Shown here: positions 1 through 7,721 of the stretch, piece by piece
How positions within the stretch are numbered: the first letter of the stretch is position 1
How the letters are laid out: every line of letters begins with the position of its first letter
Origin: a bacterium
GTDB lineage: Bacteria; Calditrichota; Calditrichia; RBG-13-44-9; J042
DNA length: 15,173 bases
Reading direction: 5' to 3'
Assembly: GCA_015494485.1 (NCBI GenBank)
Contig: WGBF01000238.1
Location: forward strand, 1-15,173
Program-made: the position numbers and the translations under genes
Notes under the pieces: generated by a model
What the model was told of the DNA's origin: nothing
Databases searched by the model: none
Seen by the model: the letters and a program-made list of their open reading frames with translations, nothing else

Positions 1-722
1 AGGTGAAGGGTAAGCTTTTGCGGTTTATTATTTACATTTCCAGCTAAATCCTGCAGTGCTTCCGGTTCTGCCAACACTGAAATGGATTGGCCCTGCGTCA
101 GGTATTCCATCCAGGAATTGCGAATTTTCTCCGGAATGCGGGCTTTCCAGGTTACGCTGGACACTGGTTGCCAATCAGTTAATTTTCCCCCATCTATTTC
201 GCTATCGCCCACTTTGAATATTAGTTTTTGGCGATTCCATTGCGCCAGTACCTCCGAAAAACTCAAACGGAGTTCCCAATATGGGTTAACTTCATTATCA
301 ACCTGTAATACCATTTGAACCGGCTTGACCAGCACGGGTGGGGTTACATCGACTACAAATGAAACTTTCAGAAATACACTATCTACCTGGGAATGCTTCC
401 GGGAATTTACACTGATTTCATATTCATGTATCCCCTCATTTAAATTCTGGAGGGTTATCGAGAAACTGCCGGAAGCTTTTTCCCGTTTCCCCCAGGCACC
501 TTTTTCCCAGCGAACCGCGCCTACCGGCCGATACCAGACATTTAGCAACGAATCCTCCGGTATTGTAGACCTGGCCTCACCCGTAATTATTACCTCATGA
601 GTATTGACAAATTCTGTTCCTTCGTTCCAGGGAGCATCCACCATAAGGGTCAATGGCTGGGCAATTGTTATCGTTAAACTCATTAACGTTAAAATCCATA
701 TACCGATGATGCGGTTCATCAT
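1..722 (-). CDS. Secreted Ig-like (SbsA/Big_5-type) domain protein, 3' end outside window
   Basis: The frame is open from an ATG at 722 to the window edge: 240 codons plus two bases with no stop. The start has GAGG at 734-731, eight bases upstream; the second codon is also ATG. Residues 1-22 look like a signal peptide (MMNR, then a hydrophobic stretch ending TIAQ). Residues 24-125 are beta-rich with YRPVGAVRW and a final FVVDVTPP, the usual junction between tandem bacterial Ig-like domains. Residues 130-240 fit an SbsA-type Ig-like domain: LRLSFSEVLA near 151 and the hallmark QDLAGNV near 224-230. The product is probably exported to the periplasm or cell surface. Its start lies 13 bases after the TolB-like gene, so it is likely cotranscribed. 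Full length and anchoring are unknown because the 3' end is missing. Translated by hand from the sequence. Confidence 0.85.
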   Translation of the reverse strand, partial: MMNRIIGIWILTLMSLTITIAQPLTLMVDAPWNEGTEFVNTHEVIITGEARSTIPEDSLLNVWYRPVGAVRWEKGAWGKREKASGSFSITLQNLNEGIHEYEISVNSRKHSQVDSVFLKVSFVVDVTPPVLVKPVQMVLQVDNEVNPYWELRLSFSEVLAQWNRQKLIFKVGDSEIDGGKLTDWQPVSSVTWKARIPEKIRNSWMEYLTQGQSISVLAEPEALQDLAGNVNNKPQKLTLH

Positions 723-735
723 TCCCTGTACCTCT

Positions 736-1938
736 TTATTCATGGATGCGAATTTTAGCTAAAAACAATTTGGTCCAGATAAATTTCTCTTCCCCGGTAG
801 TGGCGCCACCCGAAGCGAACACCATCAGGTATTCATTACCCTGCATTGGGTGCACCGCGACATCCAGATTATTTAAGGTATGGGTAGGCACCAATACTTC
901 CTTTTTGCGGGGAATATCATAGTAAAAAATGGGAAATCCTTTTTTAATATCTCTACGGACGAAAACAATTCCCGTATTTCCGACCCACGCGGGTCCTTGA
1001 ATGCGATAGGAATTGGGTACCACATTTTCCACCACCGGGTATTTTTCACCTGTCACCACATCGTAAATCCAGATGCTAAAATTGCGGGGATGCCCTTCAT
1101 CCGAATAATAGGCTATTTTTAATCCGTTGGGAGACCACTCCGGAGAGACGTCAATAGACTTGCCGTGGATAATCAGCTTTTCATTTTTTTTCGTTAACCG
1201 GTTGCCCTTTTTCTGTAAGGTGATTAACCCAATGTCGGTATTTTCCCGCGAATCCCGAATAAAGGCAATTGTTCGGTCATCCGGCGAAAATTTGGGTAAC
1301 ATATCCGCCCAGATACCGGTAGGATTGGTTAGTTGAATTGGATCATCAAATTCGCCGTGGTTAAATACGTACAAGTTCTGCCGGTCCGAAAAAGCGACCC
1401 AGGGAATATCTGCAACGGTGCCATTGGTAAAGGCCGGATTGCGAACCATTTGAAGTGAAGCAAGGTTGTCGAAACGGTAAAAAATATCCGAATTGGAAAA
1501 TGGCTGATTTACAAATTTCTGAATTCCCTCGTTAGGCCCAATATCCGCCTGATAGAGATACCGTTGCCCAAAAAACGGCGTATGCACAAAATCAAACAAT
1601 AGTGTGCCGTCCTCGGGGTCTTTCCAGAACGTTATGTTACCGGTGAATGTGGTACTTAATGAACTCCGCAACCCAAACCGGCCGCCGCGCCGGGCAGCAT
1701 CTTTTTTCCCCAATTGAACATAGGTATCCGTTGCAATTTCATACAGATATAAGTACGCATTTTCGTTATCCCGCACTTCAAAACTAATGAACCGACCATC
1801 GGGGGAAAATTTTGGAATGCGGCAATTTTTTTGCGGTGGTACATTGAGTGCTTTTTTCCACACAACTTCCACGGTTTGCCCGTTCCCCATAACCAGAAAC
1901 ACGAACACTAGAACCAAGCTTTTCACACCCATCCGCAT
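736..1938 (-). CDS. TolB-like beta-propeller (PD40 repeat) exported protein
   Basis: This is a 400-residue protein with an N-terminal signal sequence (VKSLVLVFVFLVMGNGQT). At least three PD40/WD40-like blades are visible: PKFSPDGRFISF at 42-53, PKFSPDDRTIAFI near 215-227 and PEWSPNGLKIAYYS near 266-279, followed by a strand of the form WIYDVVTGE. Such propellers resemble the C-terminal part of TolB and the propellers of some surface peptidases, where they bind proteins or gate substrates. There is no peptidase domain here and no TolB N-terminal domain, so it should not be called tolB. An ATG at 1998 is in frame but lies inside the preceding gene. The 1938 ATG has AAGGGAG eight bases upstream, follows the previous stop by 13 bases, and starts a proper signal peptide. 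Likely periplasmic; role unknown. Confidence 0.85.
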   Translation of the reverse strand: MRMGVKSLVLVFVFLVMGNGQTVEVVWKKALNVPPQKNCRIPKFSPDGRFISFEVRDNENAYLYLYEIATDTYVQLGKKDAARRGGRFGLRSSLSTTFTGNITFWKDPEDGTLLFDFVHTPFFGQRYLYQADIGPNEGIQKFVNQPFSNSDIFYRFDNLASLQMVRNPAFTNGTVADIPWVAFSDRQNLYVFNHGEFDDPIQLTNPTGIWADMLPKFSPDDRTIAFIRDSRENTDIGLITLQKKGNRLTKKNEKLIIHGKSIDVSPEWSPNGLKIAYYSDEGHPRNFSIWIYDVVTGEKYPVVENVVPNSYRIQGPAWVGNTGIVFVRRDIKKGFPIFYYDIPRKKEVLVPTHTLNNLDVAVHPMQGNEYLMVFASGGATTGEEKFIWTKLFLAKIRIHE

Positions 1939-1946
1939 AGGCTTTT

Positions 1947-1953
1947 CTCCCTT
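1947..1953 (-). promoter_or_regulatory. Shine-Dalgarno deciding the propeller gene start
   Basis: Read on the minus strand this is AAGGGAG. It overlaps the TAA stop of the preceding TPR gene (1954-1952) and sits eight bases before the ATG at 1938. It supports 1938 over the longer in-frame start at 1998, and suggests translational coupling across the junction. Confidence 0.6.
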
Positions 1954-2899
1954 ATCTTGCCAATTGAAACAAAAGAAATGTGACCCCGGCCAGACCACCC
2001 CACATCATACCGCGTTGCAGCCATCCCGAGGCTTTGCCGATTTGAATAGCACGCGTTTTATCCAGCGGAACCAGCACCGCCTGGTAATTCCCTACCCGAC
2101 GGCTGATAAATCCCGTTTGTCCGCCTACAGGTCGCACCGCATCGTGGGTATCAAAAAACACCACAGCATATCGGTCAGGAAGTTGGTAGTAATAATTTTT
2201 ATTGTGCTCCAATCGAAGTATTAATGCTTTGCGCCGACTCCGATTGAAAACCAATGCCAGCGTATCGCCGGTCTGGGGTAGCACTACCCTGTACCGTGCA
2301 GTCCGAATGCGTTGGGGTAAAACGGGAAATCCTTTCAAATGACATTCGAAAATAGAATCCCGGGGATTAAAGTGATCGAAATACAGTTTTCCCAGGGAAT
2401 CAAAATACATATTAAACTGGCGTAGCCGTGCACGTTGCAAAGGGGACAATTGAATGGGAGATAAAAATTGCATTTTCAATTCGGTAATATAATAACCTAC
2501 CATCGGAGCATCCGGAATGCGAATAATGAGCGTGGCAAATTGTTGTTGAAACGCCTTGAGCAATTGGCGAATGCGTTGTTGCAGATTGGGATTTTCAACC
2601 GCTACAGTATCCAGAAATTCAATGTCCGCCAACAACAGGTCGAATTGCGGATCGGCATCGGTAATTTTCTTGCGCGAAAATAATATTTGGGCTTCCCAAT
2701 AACGGGCGGCAACATGTTCCGGGTCCCATCGGAGAATTTTTTGCACTTCCGTGAGTGCTTGCGGATAACTTTGTACTTTATACAGGGCCTCCACACGTTC
2801 AAGAATTTTAATTTTATCCAACTCCGGTAATTGAGGGTACAAAACACCCTGTAAAACAAGTATTCCGAAGCAAATAAGGAAAGACATCCTTCTAAGCAT
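1952..2899 (-). CDS. TPR-containing exported protein with C-terminal membrane tail
   Basis: The protein has 315 residues. Residues 5-24 are a hydrophobic export signal (SFLICFGILVLQGVLYPQ). A TPR-like helical pair follows at about 33-66 (VEALYKVQSYPQALTEVQKI, then WDPEH), with further helices to about 190. Residues 190-290 are predicted beta-rich and contain many aromatic and basic residues. Residues 293-315 form a hydrophobic C-terminal tail (WLQRGMMWGGLAGVTFLLF, then QLAR). The start at 2899 is supported by GGAGGG about six bases upstream. The gene begins 15 bases after the larger TPR gene. That neighbour has the same order (signal, TPR, beta region, tail with MGGILAF versus WGGLAGV), so the two may be diverged relatives. 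No enzymatic motif is visible. It is probably a periplasmic or inner-membrane scaffold; function not recognised. Confidence 0.85.
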   Translation of the reverse strand: MLRRMSFLICFGILVLQGVLYPQLPELDKIKILERVEALYKVQSYPQALTEVQKILRWDPEHVAARYWEAQILFSRKKITDADPQFDLLLADIEFLDTVAVENPNLQQRIRQLLKAFQQQFATLIIRIPDAPMVGYYITELKMQFLSPIQLSPLQRARLRQFNMYFDSLGKLYFDHFNPRDSIFECHLKGFPVLPQRIRTARYRVVLPQTGDTLALVFNRSRRKALILRLEHNKNYYYQLPDRYAVVFFDTHDAVRPVGGQTGFISRRVGNYQAVLVPLDKTRAIQIGKASGWLQRGMMWGGLAGVTFLLFQLAR

Positions 2900-2914
2900 G
2901 CAACACCCTCCAAA

Positions 2915-4696
2915 TTACCGAAATGACAGATAAAACTGGGTAAACGCCAGAATTCCCCCCATGGTAATTGCGCGTTTCAGGAAAATTTTCCGGTCGTATT
3001 CAATTCGGTACAAACCTCCCTCTTTTATTGAAATGGTACCGGATGAATAACTGGAAAACGGGGGAAGCGATCCGCCTTTTCCATATATGTGAAATTTGTA
3101 CAGAGGAAAAACCTTAAATTCAACGCTTCCACGATAGAGCAATGTTACCAGATACACGTGTTTATGACGACGTTTGGGGATTTGTACAAAACGGTTTTCC
3201 TGTTTAATCGTTTTCAATTGTTCAATATATTGTGTGATACTATCCGGCTGATTGGAAAACAGTCGGGCATTTTCAGCCAGCTGAATCGCCCAGGGGATTT
3301 TGCCCATATTGTTATACGCCCTGGCCAGGAGCATCAGTGTTGGCGCTTTTAACCCCAGGCGTAAATAGGGAGATTCCAACAGCGGAAGCAGCATAGCCCG
3401 GACATGACTCCATGCATTCCGGGAGGCCATATCCAGAGCCGAGCGGTATTTCTGGTGCCATTCCTCTTCAAATAATTCACCATTCACAACATCCGTTGCC
3501 AGTTCTTCCAGTAAGGATTTACTAAAATTGACGTTACCGGCTTTTTTAATAAATTTTTTCGCCAGAGCATATTTCCCCAGTGTAAGGTGAATTTTTGCCA
3601 ATTGATAATACAAATACCCCTCAATGGGTTTTGACCCCTCGTGTCCCGCCAGCAAATGCTGATAAATTTGCCAGCCGGCATCATATTTTCCTTTCAACAT
3701 CAGGGAATCTGCCATCGCACTCTGGTTGCCTACCTGGCGCTGGATGGATTGCAGGGTTAACTGCTGGAAAATGTTTACCATGCGGTCTCTGTAGGATTGA
3801 AATACCCCGGCTTTCTCCATTTCGGCTTTTACGCGTTGGTAATATGCCAAACCCTGCTGAACATTGCGCTGATGTACCAATACCTGCAAACGGTAAATCA
3901 TCAACGGGAAGTAGGCCGGATGATCCGGCTTAATAATGGGCATTAATAAATCAATTAAAATTTGTAACCGAGGATAATTATTCTGTTGTAATGTTTCATT
4001 CAATAATTGTAAAGCTTCATTCGGTTTCCGGTAGCGGCGGTAAAACGCATCCAGAAATGGCTGAATGGTTTGTTGGGCTTCGCGGTACAGCTTTTCTTCC
4101 TGAGGGTCCAGATTATGCCTATTCAACTGATGAAAATAATAAGCTGCCTGGTACAAACTGTCCAATCGCATATAGGTATAGGCGGTATATAAATAATAGC
4201 GGTGAATTTCTTTCTCATCTGCCTTATCCAGATAAGTTTCAGCCTGAAGCAATGCTGTCCGGGCCTCCTTAAATGCATTGCGGAGAAACAGTTGCCGAAC
4301 GCGTTTTAATACCAGACGCAGATTGATGGTTTGCTCATTTATTTTAATCGGGGTAAAAATTTTTCGAATTTGCTCTGGAGACAACAACTGGGGATCAATC
4401 AACCGGGGATTCTGTTGGCGCGCCTTTTTATAAAATTCCTCTGCCCCAACCTTATCCCCCAGGACATGAAAGTACAAAATAGCTAAGTAATAATTTAACT
4501 GGGGATGATCCGGATACCGTTTTCGAATTTTGTCCAGAATTTGCAGGGCTTTACCCGGTTGCCCTTTTTGGTAGTACTGAGCAGCATTGTTTAGCGCAAT
4601 GGCAACCCGAATCTCATCCTGTGCCGGTACATGCTGCACAGCGGCAAACACCATCAAAACGATGAACAAAAATATTTTTCCGAATCGTTCAGGCAT
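2915..4696 (-). CDS. Large TPR-repeat exported protein with C-terminal beta region and membrane tail
   Basis: The protein has 593 residues. The signal peptide is residues 1-26 (FLFIVLMVFAAVQHVPAQ, likely cut after VPA). Several TPR-like units are visible: residues 33-66 (NNAAQYYQKGQPGKALQIL, then YPDHPQ), 67-100, a pair near 335-390 (YLYYQLAKIHLTLGKYALA) and one near 455-490 (LLARAYNNMGKIPWAIQLA). A beta-rich segment lies at about 505-570, followed by a hydrophobic tail (RAITMGGILAFTQFYLSFR). TPR proteins usually mediate protein-protein contacts; the export signal puts this one outside the cytoplasm. The start overlaps the stop of the upstream ATPase gene by eight bases (4689-4696), which implies translational coupling to the ABC importer. 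GAAGG lies about nine bases upstream. The partner and function are unknown. Confidence 0.87.
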   Translation of the reverse strand: MPERFGKIFLFIVLMVFAAVQHVPAQDEIRVAIALNNAAQYYQKGQPGKALQILDKIRKRYPDHPQLNYYLAILYFHVLGDKVGAEEFYKKARQQNPRLIDPQLLSPEQIRKIFTPIKINEQTINLRLVLKRVRQLFLRNAFKEARTALLQAETYLDKADEKEIHRYYLYTAYTYMRLDSLYQAAYYFHQLNRHNLDPQEEKLYREAQQTIQPFLDAFYRRYRKPNEALQLLNETLQQNNYPRLQILIDLLMPIIKPDHPAYFPLMIYRLQVLVHQRNVQQGLAYYQRVKAEMEKAGVFQSYRDRMVNIFQQLTLQSIQRQVGNQSAMADSLMLKGKYDAGWQIYQHLLAGHEGSKPIEGYLYYQLAKIHLTLGKYALAKKFIKKAGNVNFSKSLLEELATDVVNGELFEEEWHQKYRSALDMASRNAWSHVRAMLLPLLESPYLRLGLKAPTLMLLARAYNNMGKIPWAIQLAENARLFSNQPDSITQYIEQLKTIKQENRFVQIPKRRHKHVYLVTLLYRGSVEFKVFPLYKFHIYGKGGSLPPFSSYSSGTISIKEGGLYRIEYDRKIFLKRAITMGGILAFTQFYLSFR

Positions 4697-5720
4697 AATC
4701 CGGGACCTTCACTTTTTCTTTCCAGGGAAAATGACATCGCACAAAATGCCGTGGACCCACCTGCTTCAATTCCGGTCGTGCCATCTGGCATATTTGGGGT
4801 TTTCCAGCGCGAAAATACCGCGTGCAGTACGGGTAATACACACACTGTTTTTCATTTTCATCTGCAATGGCAGCGGTAAACAGGCGCTGATACATTTCCG
4901 AATCAAACGTGACCTCAGCCTGGCCTGATTGAAGTTTTTGAGCGGTTTGGAACAAAATTTCCGTATAGGGATGTTGGTACACATCTGTACTTCGTTCGCC
5001 TACAGGTATGATTTCTACTACTTCGCCACTGAACATGACTACAATGACATCCGCAACCCGGTGAATTACCTGAATATCATGGGAAATCCACAAATAGGTA
5101 AGCTGGCGTTTTTCCTGCAATTTCAGCAAGAGAGCAATTAACTCGCCTTTAATGGAAAGGTCCAGCGATGCCACAGGTTCATCCAGAACAATGATTTCTG
5201 GATTCAAGGCCAGTACGCGCGCCAGTCCAATTCGACGCCCTTCCCCTCCGGATATTTGATTGGGGTACTGGCGCAAAATGGTGGGCGATAATTGTACCTG
5301 TTCCAGTAAAAGATGGATTTTTCGATCAACGGCTGCTTTATCCCGAATCCCGCTTAACCGTACAGCCTCCACCAAATGTTCCCGGATATTCATTCTCGGA
5401 TTTAAACTGGCATACGGATTTTGAAAAACCATCTGGATAGTGCGCCGCAGGGGACGGAATTGCCGCTGGGTTAATCGGGTTATTTCGGTTCCTTTTACAT
5501 AAACACTTCCGGTGGAAGGGGCTAACAGATGGACCACTATTTTGCCCAGGGTGGTTTTACCGGAACCGCTTTCACCCACAATACCCACGACTTCACCCGG
5601 AAAAACCTGAAAATTCACGTCTCGCAACGCCACATGGCGCTTAATTTTCTTCTTAAAACCGTCCCGAAATTTCTGAACAAATATTTTGGAGATATTATTT
5701 ATTTCAATTACAGGAATCAT
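4689..5720 (-). CDS. ABC transporter ATPase, DppF/OppF type (peptide/nickel family)
   Basis: This is the second ATP-hydrolysing subunit of a peptide-type ABC importer, on the cytoplasmic face of the membrane; 343 residues from the ATG at 5720. Motifs in order: Walker A GESGSGKT at 49-56; Q-loop MVFQNPYASLNP with Q100; signature ISGGEGRRI at 156-164, which carries E where LSGGQ is usual; Walker B IIVLDEP ending about 182; D-loop SLD; H-loop H214 in WISHD. The C-terminal oligopeptide-ATPase domain has four cysteines (293, 299, 311, 329), a pattern in which an iron-sulfur cluster has been reported for some relatives. The chosen start shares an ATGA with the stop of the partner ATPase gene and has AGGAGG at ideal spacing. 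In-frame ATGs at 5726 and 5804 are less likely. Substrate cannot be read from the ATPase. Confidence 0.95.
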   Translation of the reverse strand: MIPVIEINNISKIFVQKFRDGFKKKIKRHVALRDVNFQVFPGEVVGIVGESGSGKTTLGKIVVHLLAPSTGSVYVKGTEITRLTQRQFRPLRRTIQMVFQNPYASLNPRMNIREHLVEAVRLSGIRDKAAVDRKIHLLLEQVQLSPTILRQYPNQISGGEGRRIGLARVLALNPEIIVLDEPVASLDLSIKGELIALLLKLQEKRQLTYLWISHDIQVIHRVADVIVVMFSGEVVEIIPVGERSTDVYQHPYTEILFQTAQKLQSGQAEVTFDSEMYQRLFTAAIADENEKQCVYYPYCTRYFRAGKPQICQMARPELKQVGPRHFVRCHFPWKEKVKVPDYA

Positions 5721-6841
5721 TGCCATTCCCTCCTGGCAAACTGCCAGCAACGAATCCAGTGCCCTTTGGCAACGGTCACCATTGGGGGGTGTTGGGCATT
5801 GCACTGCCGGTTTAGTTCCGGATGTGCGTTGGCTTTATATACAGGACAACTTTCCCGAATGGGGCAACCGGACTGCGCTCGATTCCAGATGTTATTATTA
5901 AAATGGCCGGTCCTGGAAAAACTCAGTTCAAGGCGATCCAGTAAAAATTTGGTGTACGGATGTTTCCAGGGATATTCGGGATGTATTACCTGATGGGCCG
6001 GTCCCCGTTCCCAGATTTGGCCGGAGTACATAACGGCGATGGTATCCGCCAACTGGGAAACAAAGTATAAATCATGGGAAATAATGATGCCGCTTAATTG
6101 GAACTTGTGTTTTAATGATTGGATTAATTCTATTAATGCTGCCTGGAGCGTAACATCCAGGCCGGAAGTGGGTTCATCCAGAATCACAAAGCGGGGTTTG
6201 CTGGCAAGCGCCAGAGCAATGGACACCCGCTGCGCCATTCCACCGCTTAATTCATGGGGATAAGCGTGTAACACCTTGTCCGGATCCCGTAAATTGACGG
6301 CCAGTAATAGTTGACGGGCTTCCTCCAGTAACCGTTTTTTCTCGTCTGTATTAAAAAACTGGATACGCGGCCAGTGCTTCCAGAAATCCGTTCGGCCGTT
6401 ATGATGTTTCCGCCACAAAATTTCCAGCATTTGAGTGTCAATGCGTAAAAAGGGATTCAAGGTTTTGTGACCGTCCTGCATCACGTACGCAACGTTATTT
6501 TTCAACAGGGGTTTAACCTGCTTATAAACATGGTTCCGCCAGGAAAAGATTTTCTTTTTAACTGTGCCATTTTTCTGTTCAACAAAGCGGGGCAAATCGG
6601 ATAGGATATTTACCGGTTTATGATTGAACCGGAATGTTACTTCCCCGGTTAAGGTGCCCGGTTGCAGGGGTTCTAATCCCAACAAGGCCAATGTGGTAAT
6701 GGTTTTACCGGATCCGGACTCCCCGACAATGCCTAAAAACTCTCCGGCATTCACGTGAAAGTGGATTTCCAGGGCTGGATACCCCAATTGGTTTTGCCGA
6801 AATGCACCCACCGTTAATGCTTTCACATCCAAAATCGTCAT
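5717..6841 (-). CDS. ABC transporter ATPase, DppD/OppD type, with insertions
   Basis: This is the first ATPase of the importer, 374 residues, longer than the roughly 325-340 usual for the family. Motifs: Walker A GESGSGKT at 40-47; Q-loop MQD with Q122, then LNP; signature LSGGMAQRV at 198-206; Walker B FVILDEP ending at 224; D-loop SGLD; H256 in ISHDL. The C-terminal oligo_HPY-type domain carries four cysteines (326, 332, 347, 365) spaced like those of its partner. The extra length falls between Walker A and the Q-loop (a basic stretch around 88-114 with GTVKKKIFSW) and after the Q-loop (around 143-168, Trp/His-rich). The start at 6841 follows the permease stop by 19 bases, with CAGGA about 11 bases upstream. 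It should pair with the DppF-type subunit as a heterodimer. Confidence 0.95.
   Translation of the reverse strand: MTILDVKALTVGAFRQNQLGYPALEIHFHVNAGEFLGIVGESGSGKTITTLALLGLEPLQPGTLTGEVTFRFNHKPVNILSDLPRFVEQKNGTVKKKIFSWRNHVYKQVKPLLKNNVAYVMQDGHKTLNPFLRIDTQMLEILWRKHHNGRTDFWKHWPRIQFFNTDEKKRLLEEARQLLLAVNLRDPDKVLHAYPHELSGGMAQRVSIALALASKPRFVILDEPTSGLDVTLQAALIELIQSLKHKFQLSGIIISHDLYFVSQLADTIAVMYSGQIWERGPAHQVIHPEYPWKHPYTKFLLDRLELSFSRTGHFNNNIWNRAQSGCPIRESCPVYKANAHPELNRQCNAQHPPMVTVAKGHWIRCWQFARREWQ
5729..5734 (-). promoter_or_regulatory. Shine-Dalgarno deciding the DppF-type ATPase start
   Basis: On the minus strand this reads AGGAGG. It lies eight bases before the ATG at 5720 but only two before the in-frame ATG at 5726, so 5720 is preferred. 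It is inside the 3' end of the upstream ATPase gene, whose TGA overlaps the start codon. Confidence 0.65.
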
Positions 6842-6860
6842 TCCAGAATTTTTCCTGTAA

Positions 6861-7721
6861 TTATATTGTCCATCCCCGACGTTTTTTATCTTCCTGTGCC
6901 CACAGAGAAGACAACCCGAATAAGGTTAAAATGACAATTAGTAATCCCATCGATGGAAGAAATGCCGGTAAGTTAAAATTCGGATTCCACGGCCAGGTGA
7001 AAAATGTTAAGCCGCCTACGCTGGTTGCGTAGTTCAACATTAAGCCCCAACTCTGATAACCTTCTTCGATGCCCAGATTAAGATATGCTAAACTGGCCTC
7101 CATAAAAATGGCCATGGCAAACATGTAAAATAGTTGAGATAAAATCATGTGTCGGCTGTGATGCCAGAGCACATGCCGGGCAATGATTTGCGGAATGGGG
7201 ATACCCAATGCAATTGAGGCATCAATAAAATCTTCCCGCTTTAATTCCTCGATGCGGGCCTTTAACAATTCTCCCAATTTGGGTGCACTTATAATTCCAT
7301 ACAATATCAACATGTGTATCAGATTGACGCTAAATAGCCCGGCATACAGTAACAGTACAATGAATTTTGGGAATGCATTTAATATTTTCATGGTACCATT
7401 TAGAACATCCTGCCATTTGCCGATGTTAATTCCGCTCCCTACCCCCAACAGGATGCCGATTACCAAAAAAGAGACCAGTGCCACCGAACCGGCCACAAAT
7501 GCGGAATACGTACTGCGAACGAATGAAACAAAAAGGTCCTGCTGGAAAAAAATACCCAATATGTGATTAGGAGAAGGGGGATAAAATGTGGCCAGAGCCG
7601 TGTCCCGTCGTACATATTCCCAGTCAGCCGGGAAATGATCGCTCCATCCCCATACCGCCAGCGTGAGGTACAGTCCTAAAACTGTTAATAAAAGCGATTT
7701 TCTTAAATTAAAACGGCTCAT
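6861..7721 (-). CDS. ABC transporter permease, DppC/OppC type
   Basis: This is a membrane-spanning subunit of the peptide-type importer, 286 residues, a normal length. It has an N-terminal membrane helix (about 9-26), a periplasmic segment, and about five further hydrophobic segments. The EAA loop that contacts the ATPase is well preserved at 161-186: REDFIDASIALG, then IIARHVL. The downstream EASLAYLNLGI and SWGLMLNYA (about 208-232) match conserved family positions. The GTDxLGRD motif usual before the second helix of DppC-type permeases is replaced by LGIFFQQDLF at about 55-64. The start shares ATGA with the stop of the DppB-type gene (7718-7721), so translation is probably coupled. Substrate is not predictable beyond peptide/nickel-family solutes. 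Confidence 0.94.
   Translation of the reverse strand: MSRFNLRKSLLLTVLGLYLTLAVWGWSDHFPADWEYVRRDTALATFYPPSPNHILGIFFQQDLFVSFVRSTYSAFVAGSVALVSFLVIGILLGVGSGINIGKWQDVLNGTMKILNAFPKFIVLLLYAGLFSVNLIHMLILYGIISAPKLGELLKARIEELKREDFIDASIALGIPIPQIIARHVLWHHSRHMILSQLFYMFAMAIFMEASLAYLNLGIEEGYQSWGLMLNYATSVGGLTFFTWPWNPNFNLPAFLPSMGLLIVILTLFGLSSLWAQEDKKRRGWTI

Noticed and set aside
736..1938. Calling the propeller gene tolB of the Tol-Pal system
   Set aside because: The TolB N-terminal domain is absent and no tolA, tolQ, tolR or pal gene is adjacent; only the PD40 blades match.
1939..1998. Longer start for the propeller protein at 1998
   Set aside because: It lies within the preceding gene and gives an N-terminus unlike a signal peptide; 1938 has a good ribosome site.
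1787..2224. Plus-strand frame of 145 codons, and similar plus-strand frames across the window
   Set aside because: These lie antisense to well-supported genes and show no domain or ribosome-site support.
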